Shown here one piece after another: positions 23,657 through 32,124 of a stretch of 54,540 nucleotides of DNA. The notes beneath the pieces are model-generated. The model did no database searches. It worked only from the letters and a program-made list of their open reading frames with translations, and was not told the origin of the DNA. Every line of letters begins with the position of its first letter. The stretch's first letter is position 1. This stretch comes from Gammaproteobacteria bacterium (GTDB taxonomy: Bacteria > Pseudomonadota > Gammaproteobacteria > Natronospirales > REEB76), in contig DASVOS010000016.1 of the NCBI GenBank assembly GCA_036383255.1, forward strand, positions 1-54,540, given 5' to 3'. The translations under genes were made by a program, and so were the position numbers.

Positions 23657-24238
23657 TTACTCTCCGGGCTGCGGCGTCGCTGCCGTCGTCGCCGGCGCCG
23701 GCTGAGTCCCCGCCGCCTGCTGGAACCATCCCTCGGTCACGCTGAAAGACTTGTCATAGAGATCCTTCGCGCCAGCCGGATTGTCGAGGTGCGATACCTT
23801 GTGAGTCTTGCAAACCAGCGTCTTCTTGGTGAACTCCTGCAGGGCATCCTCGAGCCCCTTGTCATGCTGGGTCGGGGGCTCGGAATAGAGGCTCACGTGG
23901 TAGTCGTCCGGCTGGTCGGCGAAGGCCTTGAAGCTGATCTGGCGGCGGGCGCTGTCCATTCCCACGATGTCCATCTTCATCCAGCTGAAATCGGGGGTGA
24001 GCTTCTTCCCGGCGGCAACCTTGTCCAGGACGCGGAAGCCTTGGGCGGTCATGAACTGCTGGATGGCTTGGTTGGAAGGGGTCTTGCCCTTGCAGTCGAA
24101 ACTGAAAGCCAGGTCCGCGCCGAAGACGCTCGGCCTGCTGTCGGCGTCCTCAGGCGTCGTATCCGGACGGACTATGATCAGGATCAGTCCGATCACGGCG
24201 AACAGCGTGATGAATCCGGGCACTATCCACTTCTTCAT
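23657..24238 (-). CDS. Membrane-anchored periplasmic protein of unknown function
   Basis: 193 aa. One N-terminal hydrophobic helix (MKKWIVPGFITLFAVIGLILIIV) acts as anchor or uncleaved signal. A globular domain (about 40-165) includes 'GFRVLDKVAAGKKLTPDFSWMKMDIVGMDSARRQISFKAFADQPDDYHVSLYSEPP' and 'KTHKVSHLDNPAGAKDLYDKSFSVTEGWFQQAAGT'. The tail is Ala/Thr/Pro-rich. It is the intact member of a family whose truncated copy lies on the other side of nadC. Shine-Dalgarno-like cgaggt before the ATG. I do not recognise the family. Confidence 0.75.
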   Translation of the reverse strand: MKKWIVPGFITLFAVIGLILIIVRPDTTPEDADSRPSVFGADLAFSFDCKGKTPSNQAIQQFMTAQGFRVLDKVAAGKKLTPDFSWMKMDIVGMDSARRQISFKAFADQPDDYHVSLYSEPPTQHDKGLEDALQEFTKKTLVCKTHKVSHLDNPAGAKDLYDKSFSVTEGWFQQAAGTQPAPATTAATPQPGE

Positions 24239-24422
24239 CTTCGACCTCGTGGGGGCGTTGAGCCTGTGTGGCGCGGTATTCTCGCATTCTGCGAGCGATA
24301 AGGGGATAGACGGTGCCTGCTTCTCAGGCCTGGCGAACCCAGGTCCTCGTGCGCGGTGTTAGTATCTGGGTGGGGAAAGAAGCCGTCTTGGGATGGACTG
24401 TTTGGCGACTAAGGGGAATCTG

Positions 24423-25622
24423 GTGGCGCATGCGTGGCCGCTATGCCTGGCGGCGCTGCTCGCCTGCCTGTGTGTCTCTGCTGCACCCGCTTCCCATGAA
24501 GCTTTTCGACAAGATGCCTATATATGGCAGCGCCATTGGACGCCCGCGCTTGATAGTGCCGTGCAAAGGTCCGCCGATGTTGTGGACGGCTGGCGCGTGC
24601 TTGCGGCAGAGACCGATGGTCTGGGTCACCTGAGGCCGGTGCAGGCGAATTGGGAGCTGTTGGCCGTGAGCGACCGGCCTGTCACCCCCGTGATTCGCAT
24701 AGATGGCCAGCTGCAAGACTGGAGCATCGATCGCTTAGTTGCGGATATCGGGTCTGTGGTTTCCGAGTTGCGCGCCACCCATGTCCCCGTAGCGGGTCTG
24801 GAGATCGATCACGACTGCGCCACGGCGCGTCTGCCTAAGTACGCCGCTTTCATGAAGGCTTTGCGCCGGGCACTGCCCGATGTCCATCTTTCCATGACGG
24901 CACTGCCGGCCTGGATGGAGTCCTCACAACTCGATGCCCTATTGGCACAGGCGGACGAGGTCGTGCTGCAAGTACACGCTGTGCGAGATCCACGCAGCGG
25001 CCTGTTCGACACCGGCATCGCGCGGGACTGGATCGAGCGCTTCTCGGTCCGCATCCATGGCCCGTTCCGTGTGGCCTTGCCTGCCTACGGCGTGCGGGTC
25101 ACCTGGGGCGAGCGCGGCGAGATCGCCGTGGTGGAAAGCGAGATGCCGCGCTTCAGTGCTGGCACCGATGCTGCCGAGCTCATGGCCTCGCCGAGCGAAG
25201 TCGCCGCGTTGCTTTCCATGCTCCGGAAGGAGCACCTCGCGCACTTGGCCGGTGTGGTCTGGTTTCGCCTGCCTACGGATGAGGACAGCCGCGCCTGGAA
25301 CCTCGCCACTTTGCGAGCAGTCATGCAGGGCATGCTACCTGAAGCCGTGGTCTCAGTGGAGTTGCGAGAGAGCAGCACTCCTGGCATGAGCGACGTGTTG
25401 CTGGGCAATCCTGGCCCCACTGATGCGGAACTTCCGCAGCGCATCGCGCTTCCGGTGAACTGCGGGGAGGCGGACGGTATCAACGGATATTCCCTGGAGC
25501 GGGTAGGTTTGGGCCTCGCGCTCACGCGACTCCAGTCCGGTATCTTGCATGGTCATCATCAGCGCCTAATTGGTTGGGCGCGCTGTACTCAAACCAAGGT
25601 AGCTTTCGATGCGCATCCCTAA
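24423..25622 (+). CDS. DUF3142-family exported protein
   Basis: 399 aa from a GTG at 24423 with a strong Shine-Dalgarno (aagggga). An ATG at 24393 lacks one. The signal sequence AWPLCLAALLACLC may include a lipobox (LLAC). The body matches the DUF3142 pattern as I remember it: 'IRIDGQLQDWSIDRLVADIGSVVSELR', 'VAGLEIDHDCATARLPKYAAFMKALRRALP', 'LSMTALPAWMESSQLDALLAQADEVVLQVH'. The strand-helix rhythm and the acidic D-x-D suggest a TIM-barrel, glycoside-hydrolase-like fold. It overlaps the next gene by 14 nt, so the two products probably act together in the envelope. Function unknown. Confidence 0.8.
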   Translation: MAHAWPLCLAALLACLCVSAAPASHEAFRQDAYIWQRHWTPALDSAVQRSADVVDGWRVLAAETDGLGHLRPVQANWELLAVSDRPVTPVIRIDGQLQDWSIDRLVADIGSVVSELRATHVPVAGLEIDHDCATARLPKYAAFMKALRRALPDVHLSMTALPAWMESSQLDALLAQADEVVLQVHAVRDPRSGLFDTGIARDWIERFSVRIHGPFRVALPAYGVRVTWGERGEIAVVESEMPRFSAGTDAAELMASPSEVAALLSMLRKEHLAHLAGVVWFRLPTDEDSRAWNLATLRAVMQGMLPEAVVSVELRESSTPGMSDVLLGNPGPTDAELPQRIALPVNCGEADGINGYSLERVGLGLALTRLQSGILHGHHQRLIGWARCTQTKVAFDAHP

Positions 25623-27942
25623 GCGTTGGTATATCGCTGTCTCTGCCGTTGCTTTCATCGGTGGGGTTCTCGCTTGCGGCCCCGATTTCCCCTGGCAGTT
25701 GCTGGATGATCGCAACGTGACTTTGCGTTCGACGCCGGCGAATGACTTCCAGGACGAGATGCCCGCATTCCTGCCCAAGCCGGCGGACCAGCTCAAACCC
25801 AATGAAGAATATCTCTTGGAGAGACATTCGTATTACGACGAGAACTGGAATGGGTCGTTGAAGGCGGAGCGCGCCGCAGAGGAAGAGCGGGAACTAAAGA
25901 CGGAAGCCGAAATAGCTTCGATACGTGTCATGCGCTCTCAGGACAGTGATGACAAGGCCTATGCGGCAGGCGCCGGTCTGCCCGAGGCAGTGCGGCTCTA
26001 TACTGCAGGCGCCGTGGCGTATCACGGAAATGCCATGACCCAGGCCGCTCGGCGCTTCGAGGCAGTGCTGGCGCTACCGGCGGACCAGCGCAAGTCGCGC
26101 GCCACTTGGGCGGCCTTCATGCTTGGACGCATCCATGCTGCGGCTGGTGAGGAGGCTGATGCTGCCAGGTACTTCACCATGACCCGCGAATTCGCATTGC
26201 AGGGTGCTCCAGACCCGTTGGGGTTGGCTGTAGCCAGCTATAACGAGGAGGCCGGGATGCACTACCGGTTGGCAGAAGCACTGTTGCATGACGGTGTGCT
26301 TCCTGCAGACCAGGCAGAGATTTTCGGTCGCCACATGACGGTGGCTGGCAAGCTCTATGGTGAGGCTGAGGCCCGTGGTTCCCGCTGGAGTTTCAATTCC
26401 CTGGTCTGGGTCGCAGGCGAGGTGATGGCGGAACCAGTACGGGTGGAAGCCGCCGCCCGTGACCCATTCATGCAGCATCTCTTGGTGGCCTATACCCTGG
26501 GCCGCATACCCGATGCGTCCACCGAACGTAGCGATTACTACTTCGATTACTTCATCGACGGGCACCACCCTTTGGATGCGGCCAGCGGCAAGCCCAACAT
26601 GATCCTTGAGCCATCGGTCGCGGTACTGGTGGCTGTACTAGAGAAACATCCCGCATCACGGCAGGGATGGGATGGTCTTGGGGCAATCATGTACCGGGCG
26701 GGCCGCTATGACCTTGCGGCGAAGCTTGTTGCAGATTCCTCTACGCCCATGGCTGCATGGCTCAAGGCCAAACTCGCCATCCAGAAAGGTGATCTCGCCA
26801 AGGCTGCGGAGTTCTATTCCCAGGCGGTGGAATCCTTCAAGTCCACCAAGGCCGGAATCAGCGACTACAATGCCGTATTACTCCAGGGGGAACAGGCTAC
26901 GCTCGCACTTGCCCGAGGCGAATATCTGGATGCGCTGGATAAACTTTACGCTCAGGGCGATAAGTACTGGGGTGATATTGCCTATGTTGCAGAGCGGATC
27001 CTCACTACCGATGAACTGAAGCAGTTCGTGGACACGCGCGGTGCCACGGTCCAGTCGGATCACGTGGTATCCGACGAAGACTACTATGGCATTACCGCGG
27101 GTAGCCGGACCGAGTTGCGCGACCTGCTGGCTAGACGCTTGGTTCGTGATGGACGCTACAACGAGTCTTTAGTCTATTTTCACGGCTCGAAGGAGAGTGG
27201 GTTCGCCGATCCCCAGGTCCGTGACCATGTTACGGCCTACGCGAAAGCATTAGCCATCGCGGAAGGGAAGGAAGATTCGCTCGCGCGAGCCCATGCCTGG
27301 TATGACGCTGGAGTGTTGGCCCGTGAATGGGGCATGGAGATGATGGGCTATGAATCGGCGCCGGATTATTTCTCCGTTCAAGGCTACTACGCCTATGGCT
27401 ATGGCCAGGAAAAGACGGGCGGCTCCTTCGTAACCGATGACGAGAAACGCCGCTTCAGCGCCAGCACAGCTAAGCCTGACTCGCGTTTCCACTACCGTTT
27501 CCTCGCGGTGGATGACCTGCGGAAGGCGGCGGCGCTGGTGCCACCCCGTGGCCAGGCTTATGCAGCCATACTTTGCACCGCCGCCGGCTGGATGTATCAC
27601 ACCCAGGATCAGGCTCCGTTAGGCGACGAGCTGTATAAGCAGTACGTCGCCCACGGTGCTATCGTCGATTTCGCCACCCATTTCGGCAATAGCTGTCCCG
27701 ATCCGGATTTCACCGAGACTGCGGCGGATGTGACTGACAAGGCACATGCGCAAACCGTGGCCTGGATCGCCGCGCGGAAAGCCGCTGGACACCCTGTAAA
27801 TCGGCTCAGCTTCATTCAGCGCATCATGGGCAAGATACGTCGGCATATGGGCTTGGCTCTTCTTGCTGTGCTTGGGCTCATGATCGTACTTGCGGGTGCT
27901 GCTGCAGCAGGGATCTGGCGGTGGCATTCGAAACCACGCTGA
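25609..27942 (+). CDS. Large TPR-type lipoprotein with C-terminal membrane helix
   Basis: 777 aa. Lipoprotein signal (VAFIGGVLACGPDFPW, Cys23). Helical repeats resembling TPR/Sel1 are visible around 125-165 (AVAYHGNAMTQAARRFEAVLALPADQRKSRATWAAFMLGRIHAAAGEEADAARYF) and 345-420 (GLGAIMYRAGRYDLAAKLV..., LAIQKGDLAKAAEFYSQAVESF). A hydrophobic helix near the C-terminus (MGLALLAVLGLMIVLAGAAAAGIW) would add a second membrane contact, which is unusual for a lipoprotein. The start overlaps the DUF3142 gene by 14 nt. Shine-Dalgarno aaggtag. Probably the scaffold partner of the DUF3142 protein. Confidence 0.78.
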   Translation: MRIPKRWYIAVSAVAFIGGVLACGPDFPWQLLDDRNVTLRSTPANDFQDEMPAFLPKPADQLKPNEEYLLERHSYYDENWNGSLKAERAAEEERELKTEAEIASIRVMRSQDSDDKAYAAGAGLPEAVRLYTAGAVAYHGNAMTQAARRFEAVLALPADQRKSRATWAAFMLGRIHAAAGEEADAARYFTMTREFALQGAPDPLGLAVASYNEEAGMHYRLAEALLHDGVLPADQAEIFGRHMTVAGKLYGEAEARGSRWSFNSLVWVAGEVMAEPVRVEAAARDPFMQHLLVAYTLGRIPDASTERSDYYFDYFIDGHHPLDAASGKPNMILEPSVAVLVAVLEKHPASRQGWDGLGAIMYRAGRYDLAAKLVADSSTPMAAWLKAKLAIQKGDLAKAAEFYSQAVESFKSTKAGISDYNAVLLQGEQATLALARGEYLDALDKLYAQGDKYWGDIAYVAERILTTDELKQFVDTRGATVQSDHVVSDEDYYGITAGSRTELRDLLARRLVRDGRYNESLVYFHGSKESGFADPQVRDHVTAYAKALAIAEGKEDSLARAHAWYDAGVLAREWGMEMMGYESAPDYFSVQGYYAYGYGQEKTGGSFVTDDEKRRFSASTAKPDSRFHYRFLAVDDLRKAAALVPPRGQAYAAILCTAAGWMYHTQDQAPLGDELYKQYVAHGAIVDFATHFGNSCPDPDFTETAADVTDKAHAQTVAWIAARKAAGHPVNRLSFIQRIMGKIRRHMGLALLAVLGLMIVLAGAAAAGIWRWHSKPR

Positions 27943-28076
27943 TACCGAGAGCTCAATCCAGTTAAATTGTCGGCATGTAGTTATGGGACATTGGGAAAAG
28001 ATGCTGGATCGGCACGGGTTTTGGTGAAGGTTGTTAATATCAAGAGACCGCAGGATCCCTTTAAGAGGATGACCTT

Positions 28077-28667
28077 ATGAAACGCTATTCCCTGGTCCTG
28101 TTGCTGACGTTCCTGGCCTGCGGCTGCGCCCATGCGCCCGCCCCACTGAATGACATCCCGCTCGTATGGGCGCCCACGTCCACCGTCGCCGAGATCGGCG
28201 CGATCGACACCACCGGCATGACAGACGTGAAGATCCAGATGGGCGGCTTCACGGACGCGCGCAAGGACACGGCTCTCATCGGGGCGAACCGCGAAGACGG
28301 GCAAGACAGGCCCGTTACCACCCGGGATGCCGTCGCCGGTTACGTCACGGACCACTTGCGCGAGACGCTGCAGAAGACCGGCCTCGACGTCGTGGATTCG
28401 GGCGGCACCGCGGTCCTGAGCGGCGAGGTCAAGGATTTCTTCGTGACCGAAGTGAACACCTACCACGCGGAGATCACCTTGAGCGTCACGCTGCGCAATG
28501 CCGCGGGCAAGACCCTGTGGTCCGGCGTCGTCGGCGGCAGTTCCACCACCTTCGGCCATTCCTATAGCGCGGCGAACTACTACAAGGTGCTGTCCAACGC
28601 GCTGGTGGATGCCACGCACACTCTGCTGGCGAACCCTGGCTTCCACGATGCCTTAGCGGCGAAGTGA
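28077..28667 (+). CDS. YajG-like lipoprotein
   Basis: 196 aa. The signal peptide ends in a lipobox (TFLACGC; Cys15 or Cys17 is modified). The mature part has the pattern of YajG-type outer-membrane lipoproteins: an N-terminal strand 'KIQMGGFTDARKD', then 'TRDAVAGYVTDHLRETLQKTGLDVVDSGGTAVLSGEVKDFFV' and 'HAEITLSVTLRNAAGKTLWSGVVGGSSTTFG'. A Shine-Dalgarno (gagga) lies before the ATG. It stands alone after the TPR gene. Family function is poorly known. Confidence 0.75.
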   Translation: MKRYSLVLLLTFLACGCAHAPAPLNDIPLVWAPTSTVAEIGAIDTTGMTDVKIQMGGFTDARKDTALIGANREDGQDRPVTTRDAVAGYVTDHLRETLQKTGLDVVDSGGTAVLSGEVKDFFVTEVNTYHAEITLSVTLRNAAGKTLWSGVVGGSSTTFGHSYSAANYYKVLSNALVDATHTLLANPGFHDALAAK

Positions 28668-28739
28668 TCGCCGTTGCAAGGGAGAAAATAACCGGGATCG
28701 CTTCAGGCCACGCTTTACGAAGCGGCGCAATCCCCTCCC

Positions 28740-28757
28740 TTGTCACAAAAGAGTCAT
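28740..28757 (+). promoter_or_regulatory. Weak candidate Pho box
   Basis: ttgtcac-aaaa-gagtcat follows the 7-4-7 architecture of PhoB sites, but no -10 lies 8-11 bp downstream and the next gene starts 155 nt away. A hairpin-like C/G-rich inverted repeat follows at about 28766-28796. Confidence 0.25.
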
Positions 28758-28858
28758 ACAGTTGCCCCCCTCCTTTGAGACGGAAGGGGAGGGGCTATCT
28801 TCCGCACCCGTAACCAGCCAGCATCCCTCTGTGAGAGTACCGGTCGTGCGACAGGTTT

Positions 28859-28905
28859 GGCCGGTGTTAAACCGGGTTTGGCGGAGCGGCCCCCCAAGCT
28901 AGACT
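28859..28905 (+). promoter_or_regulatory. Candidate promoter with leaderless start for the VTT gene
   Basis: tagact at 28900-28905 ends exactly 6 nt before the ATG at 28912, which puts +1 on the A of the start codon. The upstream block ggccggtgttaaaccgg sits in the same position relative to the -10 as the activator-like sites at 33428, 34098 and 36459, but matches TGTG-N8-CACA only weakly. Confidence 0.45.
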
Positions 28906-28911
28906 CGGTGC

Positions 28912-29622
28912 ATGTCCCGTGTAAGTGGCCGTACCGAGTCATGGGGCCCCCGGATACGGCTGGGCCTCATCATCGCCTCGGTCGTGGTGGCTCTGGTCCT
29001 GTTTGCCGGAAGCAAGCACTGGCTATCCATAGATGCGCTGCGCAATCACCGCGATGCGCTCCTGCACCTCGTGGAAGGGCGCTATTGGCAGGTCGCGTTC
29101 ATCATGGCCGGGCTCACCATCACGCTGGTGGGGATGAGCATGCCGGTGACGCCCATCCTGATGCTCCTCTCGGGCCTGTTCTTCAATCGCTGGATCGGCA
29201 GCACGTTGATGCTGGTCTCCCTCGCCCTGGGTGCGACGCTCGCGCTGTTGGTGGTGCGCTACCTGGCCCAGGATTTCGTGCGTGCCCGGGTCCAGGACTT
29301 CCCGCGCACCCGGCGCCTGCTGAGTAGCTTCGGGCAACATCAGTCCAGCTACCTCTTGTTCCTGCGCTTCGCGCCGGGGATCCCGTTCTGGCTCACCAAC
29401 ATCCTGTATGGCTTGACTGAGATCAGCGCGCTACGCTTCCTGCTGCTGACCCTGGTGGGCCTCATCCCCAGCGTGGTCATCTACTGCAACATCGGCGCGA
29501 ACCTGGCGCATGTGAAATCGGTCCATGAACTCCTGTCTCCGGGCATCATCGGAGGCCTGGCCCTGCTGGCCGCCCTGTGCCTCCTGCCCGTGGCCGTCCA
29601 GCGCTGGCGGCATCGCGCCTGA
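28912..29622 (+). CDS. VTT-domain (TVP38/TMEM64/DedA-like) membrane protein
   Basis: 236 aa with about six hydrophobic segments. The VTT (SNARE-associated) signature is present: 'GMSMPVTPILMLLSGLFFNRWIGSTLMLVSLALGATLALLVVRYLAQDF' and 'FLRFAPGIPFWLTNILYGLTEISALRFLLLTLVGLIPSVVIY'. Relatives in the DedA/VTT group flip or scramble lipids across membranes. No Shine-Dalgarno is present, and a -10-like hexamer ends 6 nt before the ATG, consistent with a leaderless mRNA. Confidence 0.88.
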   Translation: MSRVSGRTESWGPRIRLGLIIASVVVALVLFAGSKHWLSIDALRNHRDALLHLVEGRYWQVAFIMAGLTITLVGMSMPVTPILMLLSGLFFNRWIGSTLMLVSLALGATLALLVVRYLAQDFVRARVQDFPRTRRLLSSFGQHQSSYLLFLRFAPGIPFWLTNILYGLTEISALRFLLLTLVGLIPSVVIYCNIGANLAHVKSVHELLSPGIIGGLALLAALCLLPVAVQRWRHRA

Positions 29623-29671
29623 ATCAGGCCTATATGTAGAATAGGACGGCATGTAACGGGGGGTCTGAGCC

Positions 29672-30343
29672 ATGCGTCTTGCTTTCCATCTCGCCATCCT
29701 CGCCACCTGCCTGCTGACACCTGCCATCGCGGCGGCAGATGACTCTGGCTGGTATGTGGGTTACAGCGGCGCACAGACCCATGCATCCCAAGCTTCCTAT
29801 TTCAAGGGCTTCTTCCCTAGGGGGATCGTGCCCTCAGACCCCTCTGTCTCCTCAAGCCTGGATTCCTCGGGCAAGCGCCTCGAAGGAGGCTACTGGTTTA
29901 CGCCGAATATAGGCGTGCAAGCGGCCATCACGGATCTGGGCCGGTTTTCATTCAAGGCGACGTATGATTCCGGAGGGTTTGTGGGATGCGTCGGCGCGCA
30001 GTGTGGTCCCGCCACCATCACCGACTCGCGGATCGAGCCGACCGCGGAGACCCTTGCCCTGACCGGAAGATGGGCGCTTTCCGATGAATTCGACTTGATT
30101 GGCCGTGCCGGGGTCTTGTGGGGCAGCACCACGTATGAAGATCAAAGCATCGGCGTCCCTAACGGGCACCCGCGCATAATCGAGGCAAGTCGAGGAGGAA
30201 CATTGGGCGTCAGTTTGGGGTGGAACTTCACGGATCACTCCGAGCTGCTGCTGGGATGGGACGAGTACACTGGTCTTGGCGGTAACCGCTTCGCGTCATT
30301 CAACGTGTCGGCTGTCTCGATAGGCCTGCAATACCACTTCTGA
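29672..30343 (+). CDS. Outer-membrane beta-barrel protein (8-strand, OmpA/OmpW-like)
   Basis: 223 aa with a signal peptide (MRLAFHLAILATCLLTPAIAAA), then alternating amphipathic strands: 'GWYVGYSGAQTHAS', 'GKRLEGGYWFTPNIGVQAAITDLG', 'LALTGRWALSDEFDLIGRAGVLWG', 'GTLGVSLGWNFTDHSELLLGWDEY', ending 'AVSIGLQYHF'. The terminal Phe is the Bam-complex signature. A Cys pair in 'GCVGAQCGP' may form a loop disulfide. It probably plays a structural or small-molecule role in the outer membrane. The lipid-transporter-like gene upstream ends 49 nt earlier. Confidence 0.82.
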   Translation: MRLAFHLAILATCLLTPAIAAADDSGWYVGYSGAQTHASQASYFKGFFPRGIVPSDPSVSSSLDSSGKRLEGGYWFTPNIGVQAAITDLGRFSFKATYDSGGFVGCVGAQCGPATITDSRIEPTAETLALTGRWALSDEFDLIGRAGVLWGSTTYEDQSIGVPNGHPRIIEASRGGTLGVSLGWNFTDHSELLLGWDEYTGLGGNRFASFNVSAVSIGLQYHF

Positions 30344-30368
30344 CGACACACCCGATGGAGCCATAACC

Positions 30369-30806
30369 ATGCGCTTACGCGCTTTAGCAGCCGCCGTCTT
30401 CCTGAGTCTCTTCGCCGTCGCCGCCTTCGCCGCGCCGCCGGGGAAGGACGCCGGCATGCCCTTCAACCTGAAGGCGACCAACCAGGCGTTCCAGAAGAAC
30501 CCCACCGGCGGCATCCAGCAGATGACGGCGAAGGACCCGAACGACAAGGGCCTCATCGCCGCCATCCGCGCGCGCCTGCTGCAGGAAGCAGAGCGCTTCG
30601 GCGATGGCGACTACTCCAGCATCACCAAGGGCGGCGGCAAGCCGATGCCGGGCACCGAGTACCTGCGCGGCATCAAGCACGGCCAGCTCGCCATCACCTA
30701 CCGCGAGGTACCCGCCGGCGCGGCGGTGGATTACGCGGGCCGCGACCCCGCCACCGTGGATGCCATCCACAAGTGGATCGACGCTCAGATCGGTAGCCAC
30801 GACTAG
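30369..30806 (+). CDS. Small periplasmic protein (AIHxWxDAQ family)
   Basis: 145 aa, cleavable signal peptide (MRLRALAAAVFLSLFAVAAFA). The mature part is 'MPFNLKATNQAFQKNPTGGIQQMTAKDP...LIAAIRARLLQEAERFGDGDYSSI' and ends 'DPATVDAIHKWIDAQIGSHD'. I recall this as a conserved family often misannotated as aspartate carbamoyltransferase. It is not that enzyme, lacking its size and motifs. Two His near the C-terminus could bind metal. Function unknown. It follows the beta-barrel gene by 25 nt. Confidence 0.7.
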   Translation: MRLRALAAAVFLSLFAVAAFAAPPGKDAGMPFNLKATNQAFQKNPTGGIQQMTAKDPNDKGLIAAIRARLLQEAERFGDGDYSSITKGGGKPMPGTEYLRGIKHGQLAITYREVPAGAAVDYAGRDPATVDAIHKWIDAQIGSHD

Positions 30807-30912
30807 GCGCGCTGCAACATATCGGGTTCTATCGGCACACCGATGCAATAGCTGCATTCCGCCGCATTGGCGCATAAGCTGATGCGATGCGCATGGAACG
30901 CAGAGCCAGGTC

Positions 30913-32097
30913 ATGAGGATCGCCATCAGCGGCGCCGGCGTCGCGGGGCCCGCGGCAGCGTTCTGGCTGAGCCGCGCGGGCCACGAGGTCACGCTCATCG
31001 AGCGGGCGCCCCAGTTCCGCGCCGGCGGCTACATCGTGGACTTCTGGGGCGTCGGCTACGACGTGGCCGAGCGCATGGGCATCATCGGAAAGGTCCGCGA
31101 CGCGGGCTACCTGGTGCGGGAAGTGCGCCTCGTGGACCGGCAGGGCAGGCGCGTCTCCGGCTTCGACGTGGGTTCCCTGCGCAACGTCACCGGCGACAGG
31201 TTCACGAGCCTGCCGCGCGGCCAGCTGGCGCTCGCCTCTTACCACGCGCTGGGTGACAAGGTGGAAGCGCTGTTCGGCGAGAGCATCGTCTCGGTGCAGG
31301 ACACGGGGCCCGCGTTGCGCCTCAGCTTCGAGAAGCAGTCGCCCCGCGAGTTCGACTTGCTCATCGGCGCCGACGGCCAGCACTCCAACGTGCGCAGACT
31401 GGTGTTCGGTCCCGAGGAGCGCTTCGAGAAGCGCCTCGGCTACTACGTGGCGGCCTTCGAGGCATCCGGCTATGGGCCGCGGGACGAGCTGGTGTACATG
31501 ATGCACTGCATCCCGGGGCGGCAGGTCTCGCGTTTCTCCATGCGCGGCGGCCGCACCATGTTCCTGTTCATCTTCCGCAGCGAATACCTGCGCGGGTCCG
31601 AGCCGCACGACACGGCGGGGTTCAAGTCCACCCTCGAAGGCGTCTTCGCCGACGTGGGCTGGGAGACGCCACAGATCCTCGCCGCCATGCGCGGGGTGGA
31701 CGAGGTCTATTTCGACCGGGTGTCCCAGATCAAGTTGCCCGCCTGGTCCAAGGGCCGCGTGGCGCTGATCGGGGATGCCGCTGCGGCCGTCTCGCTGCTG
31801 GCGGGCGAGGGCACGGGGCTCGGACTCACGGAGGCTTATGTGCTCGCCGGCGCGCTACGGGATGCCGACGGCGATCACGTGCGCGCGTTCCGGCACTACG
31901 AGCAGACGTTGCGCCGCTTCGTCGAGGCGAAGCAGAAGGGCGCGGAGAATTTCGCCTCCACCTTCGCGCCCCGCACGGCCTTCGGCGTCTGGACGCGTGA
32001 CCAGGCGCTGAAGCTCATGGCTGTGCCGGCCCTGGCGCGGGTCTTCCTGTCCTCCGCGCTCAAGGACGACATCACGCTGCCGGACTATCGCGCCTGA
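30913..32097 (+). CDS. FAD-dependent monooxygenase (PHBH/TetX-like)
   Basis: 394 aa group A flavoprotein hydroxylase. The dinucleotide-binding start 'MRIAISGAGVAGPAAAFWLSRAGHEVTLIERAP' has the GxGxxG motif. 'LLIGADGQHSNVRRLVFG' is the DG motif contacting FAD/NADPH, and 'VALIGDAAAAVSLLAGEGTGLGLTEAYVLAGAL' is the GD motif. The length is typical. Such enzymes hydroxylate aromatic compounds or inactivate antibiotics (TetX); the substrate cannot be told here. Modest Shine-Dalgarno (aggt) before the ATG. Monocistronic. Confidence 0.88.
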   Translation: MRIAISGAGVAGPAAAFWLSRAGHEVTLIERAPQFRAGGYIVDFWGVGYDVAERMGIIGKVRDAGYLVREVRLVDRQGRRVSGFDVGSLRNVTGDRFTSLPRGQLALASYHALGDKVEALFGESIVSVQDTGPALRLSFEKQSPREFDLLIGADGQHSNVRRLVFGPEERFEKRLGYYVAAFEASGYGPRDELVYMMHCIPGRQVSRFSMRGGRTMFLFIFRSEYLRGSEPHDTAGFKSTLEGVFADVGWETPQILAAMRGVDEVYFDRVSQIKLPAWSKGRVALIGDAAAAVSLLAGEGTGLGLTEAYVLAGALRDADGDHVRAFRHYEQTLRRFVEAKQKGAENFASTFAPRTAFGVWTRDQALKLMAVPALARVFLSSALKDDITLPDYRA

Positions 32098-32124
32098 TCC
32101 GGGCGATCCGGACCGTCGGGTTGG

